Notes: generated by a model not told the origin, from the letters alone. Numbered from the stretch's first letter, positions 16,263 through 26,048 are shown. The stretch is DNA of 35,480 bases from Actinomycetes bacterium (GCA_021801795.1 JAJYXR010000019.1:1-35480), one strand, 5' to 3'. Numbers and translations are program-made.

Positions 16263-16903
16263 GCGATCACCTCCACCGTATGGGACACATGCACCGGCTT
16301 ATTCCGCTCTACGGCGGCATCCAGACGCCTCAGGTCAAGGGCACCGGGATCTGAGGCCCTTACGCGTACCTGGAGGCTGGGCGAGGGAGATCCCGGGAAC
16401 GGGGTGTCTCCCTCCGGTGACCACACGGTGGCACCGCTCTCGGTGATCTCCACATCCTCTGGCTCCACACCTGCCAGCACGGACACCGCTATCCTGAGGC
16501 CCTCGACGGTTCCCCGCTGGCGGTAGAGCTCGACGGCTGCACCGACGAAGGCTCTCCTCCGGTCCTCCGACCAGTGTTCCTCGATCGCCAGGCCCACCCA
16601 GCCGGTAAGCCATTCGAGGAAGTCCGGCGGTGCGAGCTCGGGATCGAAGTAGGCTTCCAGGCAGTCCAGGGTGGCGAAGACCGGGGCGAGTACCTCGTCG
16701 AGTCCTTCGGTGAAACGGACTGCGAAGGGATCGGCCTGAAGGACCGCCGGCAGCAGCCTGGCAAGAGGCACCGGCGAGCTGAGACCCTCTATCAGCCCCC
16801 TATGGGAGCGCTCCTCGCCAGCGTCGGTGGCCGCCACCGAGGCCCTGGGTCCAGGCACTAGGCCCGGTGATCGGGCGTCCAGATCGGCAGATCCTGTGCT
16901 CAC
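16259..16903 (-). CDS. Tail protein I-like baseplate protein
   Basis: A 214-residue protein of the phage P2 gpI/tail protein I family (equivalent to Afp12/Pvc12), one of the baseplate wedge parts. The signature is LLPAVLQADPFAVRFTEGLD at the start of the domain, the LAPPDFLEWLTGWVGL segment, and ELYRQRGTVEGLRIAV. The extra C-terminal part (about 150-214) is beta-rich. The GTG start overlaps the baseplate J stop (GTGA at 16900-16903), and its own stop overlaps the next gene, so the three are translationally coupled. Confidence 0.92.
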   Translation of the reverse strand: MSTGSADLDARSPGLVPGPRASVAATDAGEERSHRGLIEGLSSPVPLARLLPAVLQADPFAVRFTEGLDEVLAPVFATLDCLEAYFDPELAPPDFLEWLTGWVGLAIEEHWSEDRRRAFVGAAVELYRQRGTVEGLRIAVSVLAGVEPEDVEITESGATVWSPEGDTPFPGSPSPSLQVRVRASDPGALDLRRLDAAVERNKPVHVSHTVEVIA

Positions 16904-18840
16904 CAGGTCTCCACCATCACCTCGTGGCCGTAGGAGAAGACGAGGCTGTTGGCGGCCATGTCCACACGGTCCACCTGGGAGCCCCTCTCGCCGGTTATCG
17001 GATCGGCAGGGAAGAGGCGCACCTCCTCCACCTGCTCCACACCGGGAAGGTGCTGGAGCACCGAGTAGATGCCACCAGCCTGGACCGACCTGCCGAAAGG
17101 CCAGCCGCTGCTGTCGCGTCCACCGGATATCGGGTTCAGGTATTGGTAGAGGGCCCGTAGGGCCACGGGGCGAAGACGGTCCTGGTCGGCGTGGGCATGC
17201 GCTCTCAGCTTCGCGACAACGGTCACGCCCCTGTAGGTGGGTGGCTCCACCACTACCCTCGCACCGATGGTCCTGCGCCGGTCGATCTCCTGGGTGATCT
17301 CGCGCAGCACGTCAGCGTGGGGCACGAGATCGGAGAACTCGATCCTGCCTAGCTCGTCGGTGCGCACCGCAGGGACCACCAGGATGCGTACTCCCCCTGC
17401 GTCATGATCCACCACGCAGTGCACCCTCGCTGCCTCTGGAGCGCTACGCCGGGCGATCAGCTCGTAGTCCTCTCGCGTAACGGCACGACCGAGGGAGTGA
17501 AGGGTCACGGGTCCACGGGCCTTCGCGCTCTCCATGTCCTCACCGTCGATGCCTCCGACAGCGGGAAGACGATTCTCCACCCGGCTCACGAATGGGATCG
17601 GGGTGCGCACGACGCATAGCGCACCTGCCGCTACATTTCCCTGCTTGCCACCTCCAACGTGGTACTCGGGCACCCTGATGACCGCGCCCTTCGGGGGCAC
17701 CGCACCGTAGTTCCTCAGGCTCCCGTCTGGCATACGGACCGCGGGACCGAATATGACCTCACCGTCGCTCGCATCCAGCACGAAGGCGCGCTCGTCAGGT
17801 GCTACCCAGCCGAAGCTCTGATGCTCTGCCCATACCTCCCATCCCTCTTCCTCCGATGAAACCTCGACGAAGAAGGAGGAGCTGGCCACCACCGGTGAGC
17901 CCTGGAGCCTGAAACGCTGGCCGGGAACGCCCTCGGACGCTCCTAGGACCTCGCCGGTTATCACGTCGGCATGGATGGCCGGCGCAGTGCCCCCCACGGT
18001 CCGGGCGTCGACCTTGTCCACTCTCGGCGCCGCTGAGTAGAAGGGCTGACCATCCCCGGGCTCGGTCACCCTGCAGCGAATCCAGCCCGCGCTGTGGCCG
18101 GCGATGACTGCCTGCTGGTGCTGCCCGGGAACGTGTATGACCACCTCCCCGGAGCGGTTCAGCCCACCGGTGGTGTCGTGGTCGAGCTCGCAGGCCAGCC
18201 AGTGGTGGCCGTCGTAGGCCTCCCATACGAGCGGGGGATCCTCGGGATCGACACCGACCCCCTCGACCACGCAGGAAAGCTTCAACATCACCGCGCACGA
18301 CGGAACTGCCCGATCCAGGCCGATGAGAAACCTGTCCCCCGGGGTGGGATGGGTGCCGAAGCAGTGCATGCCATCCAGGTCCAGATCCTCGGTGTGGTCT
18401 GCTATCTCGTGCGCGGTGTCGATGGTGAGAAGACGGGTCCTGCTGCAGGGAACTATGTCGAGGCCAGCCGTCGTGGTGAAGACGATGGCCTCGTCGTGCC
18501 TGTCCGCACGCTTCGTCGACACCCTGGTTCCCCGCGGGATCTGCACCGTCGCGTCCTGGGGCGCAGACAGCCAGAAGGTCAGATCGGCGGTGGCTGCAGA
18601 CGGGGGAAGCCTGCGAACGCCTATCAGGTCCAGGAACTTCACGTAGAGCTTGTCGGGCACCCTGTTCAGGCGGTAGAGGAGCTGGTCAACCATCATCGCG
18701 AAGGTCTCTATGAGGGTGACACCGGGGTCCGAGACGTTATGGTCGGTCCACTCCGGACACCGCTGCTGCACCAGCCGCTTGGCGTCGTCGACCAGGTCCT
18801 GGAAGCGCCTGTCGTCTAGGTCGGGAACGGGGAGGCTCAT
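16900..18840 (-). CDS. Baseplate J-like wedge protein
   Basis: A 646-residue baseplate assembly protein of the gpJ/gp6 class, equivalent to Afp11/Pvc11. Recognisable are the N-terminal LIETFAMMVDQLLYRLNRVP, the central QGNVAAGAL and VTREDYELIARR segments typical of the J domain, and the C-terminal VEQVEEVRLFPAD followed by a short beta tail. In contractile systems two copies with gp25 and tail protein I make each wedge of the ring that holds the sheath. The ATG overlaps the gp25-like stop (ATGA at 18837-18840). The length is normal for actinobacterial CIS. Confidence 0.94.
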   Translation of the reverse strand: MSLPVPDLDDRRFQDLVDDAKRLVQQRCPEWTDHNVSDPGVTLIETFAMMVDQLLYRLNRVPDKLYVKFLDLIGVRRLPPSAATADLTFWLSAPQDATVQIPRGTRVSTKRADRHDEAIVFTTTAGLDIVPCSRTRLLTIDTAHEIADHTEDLDLDGMHCFGTHPTPGDRFLIGLDRAVPSCAVMLKLSCVVEGVGVDPEDPPLVWEAYDGHHWLACELDHDTTGGLNRSGEVVIHVPGQHQQAVIAGHSAGWIRCRVTEPGDGQPFYSAAPRVDKVDARTVGGTAPAIHADVITGEVLGASEGVPGQRFRLQGSPVVASSSFFVEVSSEEEGWEVWAEHQSFGWVAPDERAFVLDASDGEVIFGPAVRMPDGSLRNYGAVPPKGAVIRVPEYHVGGGKQGNVAAGALCVVRTPIPFVSRVENRLPAVGGIDGEDMESAKARGPVTLHSLGRAVTREDYELIARRSAPEAARVHCVVDHDAGGVRILVVPAVRTDELGRIEFSDLVPHADVLREITQEIDRRRTIGARVVVEPPTYRGVTVVAKLRAHAHADQDRLRPVALRALYQYLNPISGGRDSSGWPFGRSVQAGGIYSVLQHLPGVEQVEEVRLFPADPITGERGSQVDRVDMAANSLVFSYGHEVMVETW

Positions 18841-19241
18841 GCTCGGGGCTCCTCGGGGATCGTGTAGAAGGGGAACACCAGGCTACGGCGATCGTAGCTG
18901 CCCTTCACCTGATAGTTGATCATGATGTAGAGGACGTTCTGCCTCAGGGAGTCCATGCGCACGTCGACGCCCATGACGTTCACCCGTGGCTCCCAGCGGG
19001 CAATCGCCCTCTCCACTTCCTGGGCCATCAGGCCGGCGGTGGTGGAGTCGGCCGGGGAGAACACGAAGTCGTTCAGCCTGCACCCGAACTCCGGACGCAT
19101 CGGGCGCTCCCCGGGCGCGGTGGAGAGGATGATCCTCATGGATTCCTCGAGCTCCGTCGATCCCGACACGAGGGCGATTCCCCCAGTCGGCGAGGTGCGC
19201 ATGGGGAACGCCCAGCCTTTGCCGATGAACTCGTCTGCCAC
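18837..19241 (-). CDS. gp25/gpW-like baseplate protein
   Basis: A 134-residue wedge protein of the T4 gp25/P2 gpW family (Afp9-like). It shows the family pattern: IRIIL-type helix (ESMRIILSTAPGERPMRPEFG), the LNDFVF strand, and the DVRMDS and YIMINYQVKG segments at the C-terminus. The E-P-R triad region (ERPMRPEFG) is kept; it starts the sheath-like fold that nucleates sheath assembly. The GTG start has GGAGG at good distance and lies 9 bp after the spike-gene stop. Confidence 0.94.
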   Translation of the reverse strand: MADEFIGKGWAFPMRTSPTGGIALVSGSTELEESMRIILSTAPGERPMRPEFGCRLNDFVFSPADSTTAGLMAQEVERAIARWEPRVNVMGVDVRMDSLRQNVLYIMINYQVKGSYDRRSLVFPFYTIPEEPRA

Positions 19242-19250
19242 TGTGCCTCC

Positions 19251-21071
19251 TCAGCCGTTCAGGGTGATGAGCGGGGCATCTGCACTTACCATGGTGTCGG
19301 CCTCGATGGCCACCTCGCTTCCCGCTATGTTCACCGCACCATCAGTGGTGAGCGTCACGTCGCCATCTGCCGTCAGGTTTATGCTGCCACCCGTCAGCGA
19401 TATCTCGCCTTCCGTAGTAAGCGAGATATCCCCTTCAGAGGTGATCGATACGTCACCTTCGGCGTTTATCTCGACAGAGGCAGCGGAGACGACCAGCTCG
19501 CCCTCGGAGTTTATGACGATGGTGGATTCGTTCTGGTCGATGATTATCTCCTGGGCGAAGTCGCCTGTGGCGATGTACACACCGCTGAACTCCTCACCGT
19601 CACAGAGGGTCACCTGGTTCCTCTCGCTGGACATCATGCGCCTCTCGATGATCAGCCCATCGGCATCGATCATGCCCTCAGGCAGTGCCTCGTGCACATC
19701 GTTGTAGATGCAGCCGATCACCATGGGTCTGTTGAAGTCACCCTGCTCGAAGGCCACCACCACCACGGTGCCTATGTCTGGAAGGATGAGGTAGCCCGAC
19801 CCGATTCCGGCGCTCGCCTGGATCACCGGCGCCCAGTTGCTGACATAGGTGTCCGACAGCCAGGGGAACATGAGCAGGACGCGGCCCTGCTCCTCAGGGT
19901 CGATCACGTCGGTGACCACACCGGTGACCAGACCGTGCATGGCTGGCATCTTCGCGGGGTCGTGCCCACCGGACAGTGCCAGCAGGCTCCGCTCGTCGAG
20001 GCCACTCGCGTTGAAGGCAACGCTATAGCCGGTATGGGGGTCCCACTTCTGCACCGCAGAGGTAAGCGTGTAGTTCCCGTCGAAGGGAATGCCGGCCGCA
20101 CGCAGGCCCACAGCAGTACCTGCGGTCAGTACGGGATTTCCGATGGCCTCACCCTCGATCTCGGCCATGGCACCTGCCAGGTGGGAAGCCATTGCCTCCG
20201 CCAGAGCCTCGCCCTCGTCCTCGTTGTTCATCGGCGGAGGTCCGCTGTGGAACAGGATCTGGCTCCCGAACAGGGCGGCTATCTCCTCGGGCTGGACGCT
20301 GATCTCGGTGGAGTCGGTCTCAGGTGCACCGACCCCCACCACCGGACTCTCGAGGCTCGCCTCGAATCCGAGGGCAGAGACGCCGACCACCTGCTCTGCA
20401 GACCTGATCACTGCCTTCACCCTGTGCAGGTTCTTCCCGAGGACCAGCGCCCGCGGGTCGTCCAGGCCCGCATCACCTGGAAGCGGACCGGTCTCGGCAG
20501 GGATGGGCGGGCCGAAATAGAAGACCCCGTTCTGCTGGTAGGCGAGGTATCCCGACAACGAGGCCAGGTAGCGGATGAACTGCCAGTCCGAGACGTTCGG
20601 CTGGACCATCTGCTGGTAGAAGACCTCCGTGGGCATGACGAGGGACTCGACCAGCCCGTTCTCGACGAGAATCTCCTCCACCATCTCCGATGCCAGTGAC
20701 TCGAGGAAGGTCCTCGTCTTGCGGCCCCGGTAGAGCCTGTTGGACAGGTCATGCGCGCGTACGATGGTATGGGTGCCCGTGGCGTCGAACTCCACCTCGA
20801 CCGCCGTTATCTCGCCGTCGCTCAGCGGCACCTCTATGCCATCTGTGCCTACAGCGGTCACCGCCATCAGCCCCCCGATTACGAACCCACCTTCTTCGAG
20901 TACCGTCCGATCCGGGTCGAGGAAGGTGAACTCCATCAGGTCGGGTGCGAACACGCTCGTGTCTATGGTGGCATGGAGCAGCTTCATGGAGACCAGGTCC
21001 GCTAGCGGGACGCCATCCACGTAGATGCGCGGCTCACTGCTCGTGTACATCTCGGACATGCCCAGGCTCAA
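19251..21071 (-). CDS. VgrG/gp5-gp27-like spike protein
   Basis: A 606-residue central spike and hub protein, equivalent to Afp8/Pvc8. Residues about 15-370 are the gp27/gene-D-like hub domain (RIYVDGVPLADLVSMKL; VEVEFDATGTHTIVRAHDLS). Residues about 377-455 are the OB fold (GLVTGVVTDVIDPEEQGRV, with the GDFNRPMVIGCIYN end). The last 90 residues are a repetitive beta-prism of short VEINAEGDVSITSEG-type repeats, the needle that carries the PAAR-like tip. No extra C-terminal enzyme domain is attached. The start is a TTG overlapping the LysM-gene stop (TTGA at 21068-21071); an ATG four codons further (21059) is an alternative. Confidence 0.94.
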   Translation of the reverse strand: MSLGMSEMYTSSEPRIYVDGVPLADLVSMKLLHATIDTSVFAPDLMEFTFLDPDRTVLEEGGFVIGGLMAVTAVGTDGIEVPLSDGEITAVEVEFDATGTHTIVRAHDLSNRLYRGRKTRTFLESLASEMVEEILVENGLVESLVMPTEVFYQQMVQPNVSDWQFIRYLASLSGYLAYQQNGVFYFGPPIPAETGPLPGDAGLDDPRALVLGKNLHRVKAVIRSAEQVVGVSALGFEASLESPVVGVGAPETDSTEISVQPEEIAALFGSQILFHSGPPPMNNEDEGEALAEAMASHLAGAMAEIEGEAIGNPVLTAGTAVGLRAAGIPFDGNYTLTSAVQKWDPHTGYSVAFNASGLDERSLLALSGGHDPAKMPAMHGLVTGVVTDVIDPEEQGRVLLMFPWLSDTYVSNWAPVIQASAGIGSGYLILPDIGTVVVVAFEQGDFNRPMVIGCIYNDVHEALPEGMIDADGLIIERRMMSSERNQVTLCDGEEFSGVYIATGDFAQEIIIDQNESTIVINSEGELVVSAASVEINAEGDVSITSEGDISLTTEGEISLTGGSINLTADGDVTLTTDGAVNIAGSEVAIEADTMVSADAPLITLNG

Positions 21072-22012
21072 CGCTGCCGCCCTTCGGGCTTCCCCGCCTC
21101 GGGCTGACGGCGAGATGGCAGCAGTAGCTCCCGCCCTGCCGCTACCCTGAGAGGATCGTCGATGCCGTTGACCTCGGCCAGATCCCTCCAGCGCCTCGCA
21201 TCACCGAGACGCCCGTAGGACACCACCGGCAGCGACTCGCCCTCGACCATCCTGTGGGACTGGAGCACCTCCAGACCACCGGAGGTAGGGTTCTGGGGCA
21301 GCAGCGACTCGGGCATCTCGTTCAGGGTGATGGAGCACTTGGCACGGGTGGGCATGCCATTCGGACGGAACATCTGGTACTCGACCGACACGCTGGTCAC
21401 GTAACTCAAGAAGCCGATCATCGCCCCCCAGACGAACCTGACCAGCGGGGGCTGGGCAGCCTTGCCGATCATGTCCATGAGGTCGCCCATCAGACCGCTT
21501 GCTGGCGCGCAGAGGCTCAGGAGGAACTCTGCGTCACCCTGCACGCTCGGCACTGCCGACTCGACAGCGTCGAGATAGACCTCGGGAAGGGTAAGTGTCC
21601 GACCGGGGGAGCTGGTGAACTGCGGCCGTGGCATGCTGTGCTTGCTGATCGGGATCGCCCGGCTCTCCGAAGGCTCACCGGTGGTGGTCCTGCCGTCATC
21701 CCATACCGCCGATCGGCTCATGCTGATGGTGGTCGGGTTGAATGCGAAGGTGACGTACTGGCGCATCAGGTTCGCCGCACCGGAGAGCGGGGTGGAGGCC
21801 ACCGCGTTGTCAGCGTCGTCCATGTCCCCGCCAATGGATCCGCTGGTGATCGCCGCCCCGCCCATACCGGCCATGGACCTCAGCGCACCGGCCGGACCGT
21901 TCTCTGCCTTCACCAGGTACGCGCGCTCGAGGTGGACCGACTCCGTGAGCAGGGAGCCACCCATCGAGCTGCCCTCGGCAATCGCGCCCCCAGCGGTGTC
22001 CATGAAGCTCAT
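21068..22012 (-). CDS. LysM-containing CIS tube/baseplate protein (Afp7-like)
   Basis: A 314-residue protein joining a CIS-tube-type N-terminal domain (VTFAFNPTTISMSRS, then a PGRTLTLPEVYLDA segment) to a C-terminal LysM-like module (about 255-303: VVSYGRLGDARRWRDLAEVNG ... GRELLLPSR). In Afp and PVC the equivalent sits at the hub between inner tube and spike; the LysM part probably mediates contacts inside the baseplate rather than binding peptidoglycan. The ATG has a strong AAAGGAGGA just upstream. A 136-bp gap separates it from tube 2; I see only very short frames there, including 17 codons (MMRDEESQ...) that end on the ATGA of this start and are not called. Confidence 0.9.
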   Translation of the reverse strand: MSFMDTAGGAIAEGSSMGGSLLTESVHLERAYLVKAENGPAGALRSMAGMGGAAITSGSIGGDMDDADNAVASTPLSGAANLMRQYVTFAFNPTTISMSRSAVWDDGRTTTGEPSESRAIPISKHSMPRPQFTSSPGRTLTLPEVYLDAVESAVPSVQGDAEFLLSLCAPASGLMGDLMDMIGKAAQPPLVRFVWGAMIGFLSYVTSVSVEYQMFRPNGMPTRAKCSITLNEMPESLLPQNPTSGGLEVLQSHRMVEGESLPVVSYGRLGDARRWRDLAEVNGIDDPLRVAAGRELLLPSRRQPEAGKPEGRQR

Positions 22013-22148
22013 GGCTCCTCCTTTCGCTTCTCCACTCCCTGTGACTCCTCGTCACGCATCATGGCGCGGCCCCGGATGCCGAGAAACAGCGGCGGGGAGA
22101 CCCGGCCGGCATCCGGGATGCCATCTCCGCCAGGGCGTGCGGCTTCGA

Positions 22149-22664
22149 TCACAGGAACCCCCTGTAGGCCAGCTCCAGGGATTCCATTGCAGTCTGGGGA
22201 GAGCCACTTATGTCGAACGAGGGCCCCGTCCAGCGCACCGGCACCACCCCCGTGAAGTTCCACTCCATGATGCTCTCTCCGTGAGGGCTTATGGCCTTCA
22301 GCACGGCAGTGGTCGGTTTGGGCTGCTGGGCGACACTCGTTAGCCAGCTCATGACCTTCTTCGTGTCGGGGTTCACCGGGCGCTCGAGACGCAGGTTGTC
22401 GTACTTGACTCTGCCGATCATCTGATGGACCCATGCCCCCCCGCCGCCGGACTGCACCGGGGTGACGTCGAAGCTGACACCGAGACCACCTACCTTCGTG
22501 AACACACCGAGATCTATCCCATCGACAGTGAACTGGTAGTAGACAGTGACGGCGAAGTCCGACAGCGGATCGGGCTTGCGTTGCCTCCGGGCGCTGGGAT
22601 CCCCGGCGGTACCTGGCACGGGGTTCGTGCCACCCGGTGCACTAGGCGAGAACATGTCTGTCAT
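22149..22664 (-). CDS. Inner tube protein 2 (gp19-like)
   Basis: A 171-residue tail tube protein of the T4 gp19 family, the second of two in the locus. The core pattern (YYQFTVDGIDLGVFTKVGGL, VKYDNLRLERPVNPDTKKVM, VVPVRWTGPSFD) is intact. Compared with tube 1 it has a 35-residue Pro/Arg-rich N-terminal extension. In Afp the minor tube proteins sit at the baseplate end of the tube and adapt it to the hub, which fits its position just before the LysM gene. It starts 9 bp after the stop of the large disordered protein. Confidence 0.93.
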   Translation of the reverse strand: MTDMFSPSAPGGTNPVPGTAGDPSARRQRKPDPLSDFAVTVYYQFTVDGIDLGVFTKVGGLGVSFDVTPVQSGGGGAWVHQMIGRVKYDNLRLERPVNPDTKKVMSWLTSVAQQPKPTTAVLKAISPHGESIMEWNFTGVVPVRWTGPSFDISGSPQTAMESLELAYRGFL

Positions 22665-22673
22665 GGTCCTGTC

Positions 22674-25600
22674 CTATCGGTGGTAAGGCGTCAGCACGCC
22701 GTTCCGCTCACGCTCCAGGCGCAGTTCGGCCTTTATTCTCGAGCTGATGTAAGGGTAGAGACGGCTGGCTATCTCCTGCATGTGCATCCCGGCAAAGGGA
22801 TCCTGCGCTGCCTTGGTGGGAGCCTGGCTGGCCTGTGCCAAGCCCGCGGCGGAGAAGGAACTGGTGCCAGGAAGACCGGAAGCAGGTCCGTAGCTACTCG
22901 TAGAATCCGAATCGGAGTCCGAGGACTCCCGCTGAACCGGTAATGCCGGGCTGCTCACAGGGATGGCCTGCACCGATGGCACCGACCCATGACCGGGCAG
23001 GGCCCCCGAGTGCTCGAAGAGGACACGGCCGGACTGGTCCAGACGCGCCACCCCGCTCGAGAGCATCCGAGAGGCTCCCGCCAGGTAGCCGAGTGGGTCA
23101 GGATCATTCCCAGCCTGGTGGCTGCCACCGGGCTCCCGGTAGTCCGTGTCTCCAGACCGGTGTGGAGCATCCCGCCCGAACACCGTCTGGCTAGCCGGGA
23201 TCCTCTGGACGGGAACACTGCCGAATGACACCGGAAGCGGTCGTGGAGCCGGATCCAGCCCGGAGGTGCTCCGCTGCAGTGGTGCCGTAGAACCTCCCCG
23301 AGGCCCGCTCAGGCCCAGCCCTGCCGGCACAGAACCCGCGCCACGGGGACCAGTAGATCCCTCCATGGCTCTCGAAAGACTCTGGCCACCTATGAGCAAT
23401 AGATCGGGCATCGGAGGCGGTGCCTCCGGGTCTGGCACGACGTGGGCCATGCCTGGGTCCACCTCGCCTGGTGCATCCGAGATCTCCGGGGTAACCACTG
23501 CCCCAGCCGGCTCAGGCCCACCGCCCGGCAGTTCCAGCGACGCCATGCCCGGCGACGTCATCCCGGTGGAAGTACCAACGGACCTCGACGATGCCGGCTC
23601 GTAGGGCAGAGGCCCGTAGGATGGCAGCCCAGGGCGTTCCGGCTCGTTCCGAGCAGGTGCCTGATCGGACCACGCGCTGCGCTGGACAGATGACAGGCCT
23701 CTACCAGAGGCAGGGGCACCACCAGTCGCAGCTGGTGCTCCAGTGATCGGAGGCGTGGCAGCAGGGCTGCCCGCCAGGCTCCCGGACTCCTGCACACTAG
23801 GGCCATAGGGACGGCGTTCGAAGGCCTGAGCCCCCATCGGCTCGATGGGACCGCGCTGCACAGGCGCTCCAGCGGCTATCTGGTGTTCGCCGGCTCCAGG
23901 CGCCACAGATCGCTGGGTGCTGATCCCCCCAGGGCCAGATGGACCTGCAGCCTGGGTAGGCGCTCCGGACGAAATGCCAAGGGAATAGCCGGCATCTGCG
24001 GGATAGGCAGATACCAGGGGATCCCTCCCGACCAGCAGGGGCGCCAGTGGAGCAGGTGGATCGAGATCCGCCAGTGCCGGCATGTCTGGTTCCTCGACAT
24101 CCTGAGCGGGCATGCCGGTCTGTTCTGACCATCCCCGGAGTCGATCAGATGGGTCGCCGGGCACCCCAGCCACCTCACCAACGGTGGGAACCGGTTCAGC
24201 CGGTACGTCGGCTGGGCTCGACACGACCTCGCCCTCCGTCGCGTCTGTGGGAGCTGGCAAACCCAGCTCATCGGCTCCGGCGGCGGCCTGGCGCTGGATC
24301 GGCGGAGCTGCCCTCTCACCACCGGATCCGGATCCGGATCCGGGTCCGCTCGGCTCTGGACCTGCCGGCTGGTCTGGCTGGGCCGGCAGGTGCGACTCGG
24401 CCGGCAGGTGCGACTCGGCCGGCAGGTGCGGCAGGGCCGGCAGGGCCGGCGACCCAGAGGACGCAGCGGGCGCATCGGGCACCGGCTGCTCGGCGCGTGC
24501 CGGCGCATGCGGCACTGGAGAGGGCGGTGGGGGCGTGCGGGGATCGAGCGGCACTGCCGTGCTCATCAAGCGTTGGACGGCGTCCGGGGGAAGTGCTTCA
24601 CCGAGACCGAGTGGCAATCTCGCGGTAGGGGACGAGGCCTGCGCGGACCACCCGGCAGCTTCCGCGACAGCACCGGCACCGCGAGCAGCGTCGGGCGCGG
24701 CCGGGGTCTCGGTATTGGTGGAGCTGGCCAGTAGCGGTGGCTCGCTACCCTCGGTGGGTGGCGCGGGCGGGGTCACCACACCTGGGGAAGAGCCTGCTGG
24801 CACACCGGTTGGGAATGGCGCTGCACGGCGCTGAACGACAGCCGGGGGCGTGGAGGGAGCCTGGCTACCAGCTACTGGATGAGTGGCAGTGCTCTGGCTG
24901 GCGGCGGCCAGAGGCGTAAGAGCAGGCTGGCTGCTGACTGCCGGAGGTGGAACGACGACCGGGGTCTCGGCGGCATCGGGATCGGCCACTCTATCCGGCG
25001 ATACATCCAGAGTGGTGATGGTCTCCGATGAGTCGGACAAGAGGGGCCTCATGGGCACCTCGGCCGGCTGCTCGGATGCCGGTTGCTCGGATGCCGGTTG
25101 CTCGGGTGCGGGGTGCTCGGGTGCCGGGGTTGGGGCACTCGTCGACCTGACCTCGCGCTGGACATCAGGTGAGCCATCGCCGTACTCCAGTGGTGCTCCC
25201 TCGCCCAGGGCAGGATCGGGATGAACGAGGCCGCCGGGAGCTGGAGCCTGGGGGTCGACCACGTCAGTCGAGGGGCGCTGGTGAGCCACCGGTTCGAGAT
25301 GGGGTGCTGCCTCGCGGGGCGGCTCGGCTGGCACCGGCTCAGCCGGTGCCTCGGCCTCGAGTGGCCCCGACTGCAGAGGCTCGGTCTGTAGCTCTACGTC
25401 GCGTCGTGCCACATCGTGGAGCGGCTCAGGATGCCCTGGGGTGGCCGTGGTTCCCGCCAGGCCAGGCCCGGGATCTCCTCCGAGTGCGGCAGGCATGCCG
25501 GGAGCCTGGGTGGGCTCTGTAGGGAGGCTGGGTACGACGGGATCGATGGCAGTGCGCTGGAGTGCACCGAGACCGACCCGAGGTTCCGGCGCTGCCAGCC

Positions 25601-26048
25601 CGGAAGAGCCAGCAGGCGACCGAGACTCGGTGGCCAGGACCGGCGGGATCCGGGGCGAAGAACGCTGGACAGGGGCGCTGGCATGGACCACGGGGAGCTC
25701 GGGCAGCTTCGCTCCCGCCGGGACAGCGCGACCAACCGGTGATGCTGGATGCGACCCCGAGCCCGAAGCGACATCGGCTCCAGGATCGTCGGTGCCGACC
25801 GCCTGGCCGAGTGCCACACTCTCGTCATAGGTGGAGACCAGCCCTTCGACCGAGCCGTGCGGTGCTTCGGGCAGGACAAGATGCCCTAGAGGCTGGTTCG
25901 TCACCCTGTTGTCGGACCAGGACCCGAGACGGGATCCGAAGTCGCGGTCCGACACAACGGGACTCGATCCGGTGGCAACAGGCAAGGGCCCCACCTCTTG
26001 CCAGGCGGGTAGGGAGTCGTGGTCCTCGTGCCCTTCTCGTTCGCTCAT
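22674..26048 (-). CDS. 1124-residue disordered protein with repeated [VLI]QR motifs and conserved C-terminus
   Basis: No enzyme domain is recognisable. Residues 1 to about 1060 are Pro/Ala/Ser/Gly-rich and probably disordered. They carry about a dozen copies of a short motif, small residue then V/L/I/P-QR (PVQRSS, ALQRTA, VQREVR, VVQRRA, AVQRLM, PIQRQA, PVQRGP, SVQRSA, PLQRST, PVQRIP, PVQRES). Short in-frame repeats (EQPAS x3, ESHLPA x2) add to it. The last about 45 residues look folded and conserved (DPFAGMHMQEIASRLYPYIS, then IKAELRLERER), a helix pair that I recall at the end of proteins in this position of actinobacterial CIS loci. The gene lies between the two tube genes' blocks. Lacking any other long protein, it is the only candidate for a length-setting or lumen protein, but the composition is unlike a classical helical tape measure. 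Confidence 0.75.
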   Translation of the reverse strand: MSEREGHEDHDSLPAWQEVGPLPVATGSSPVVSDRDFGSRLGSWSDNRVTNQPLGHLVLPEAPHGSVEGLVSTYDESVALGQAVGTDDPGADVASGSGSHPASPVGRAVPAGAKLPELPVVHASAPVQRSSPRIPPVLATESRSPAGSSGLAAPEPRVGLGALQRTAIDPVVPSLPTEPTQAPGMPAALGGDPGPGLAGTTATPGHPEPLHDVARRDVELQTEPLQSGPLEAEAPAEPVPAEPPREAAPHLEPVAHQRPSTDVVDPQAPAPGGLVHPDPALGEGAPLEYGDGSPDVQREVRSTSAPTPAPEHPAPEQPASEQPASEQPAEVPMRPLLSDSSETITTLDVSPDRVADPDAAETPVVVPPPAVSSQPALTPLAAASQSTATHPVAGSQAPSTPPAVVQRRAAPFPTGVPAGSSPGVVTPPAPPTEGSEPPLLASSTNTETPAAPDAARGAGAVAEAAGWSAQASSPTARLPLGLGEALPPDAVQRLMSTAVPLDPRTPPPPSPVPHAPARAEQPVPDAPAASSGSPALPALPHLPAESHLPAESHLPAQPDQPAGPEPSGPGSGSGSGGERAAPPIQRQAAAGADELGLPAPTDATEGEVVSSPADVPAEPVPTVGEVAGVPGDPSDRLRGWSEQTGMPAQDVEEPDMPALADLDPPAPLAPLLVGRDPLVSAYPADAGYSLGISSGAPTQAAGPSGPGGISTQRSVAPGAGEHQIAAGAPVQRGPIEPMGAQAFERRPYGPSVQESGSLAGSPAATPPITGAPAATGGAPASGRGLSSVQRSAWSDQAPARNEPERPGLPSYGPLPYEPASSRSVGTSTGMTSPGMASLELPGGGPEPAGAVVTPEISDAPGEVDPGMAHVVPDPEAPPPMPDLLLIGGQSLSRAMEGSTGPRGAGSVPAGLGLSGPRGGSTAPLQRSTSGLDPAPRPLPVSFGSVPVQRIPASQTVFGRDAPHRSGDTDYREPGGSHQAGNDPDPLGYLAGASRMLSSGVARLDQSGRVLFEHSGALPGHGSVPSVQAIPVSSPALPVQRESSDSDSDSTSSYGPASGLPGTSSFSAAGLAQASQAPTKAAQDPFAGMHMQEIASRLYPYISSRIKAELRLERERNGVLTPYHR

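Noticed and set aside
19692..20699. Forward frame of 335 codons opposite the spike gene
   Set aside because: Antisense to a protein with clear hub, OB-fold and beta-prism parts; no own motif.
22013..22148. Tiny frames between tube 2 and the LysM gene (17 and 21 codons)
   Set aside because: Too short to support; the 17-codon one overlaps the LysM start by ATGA and may be a leader peptide, but there is no further evidence.
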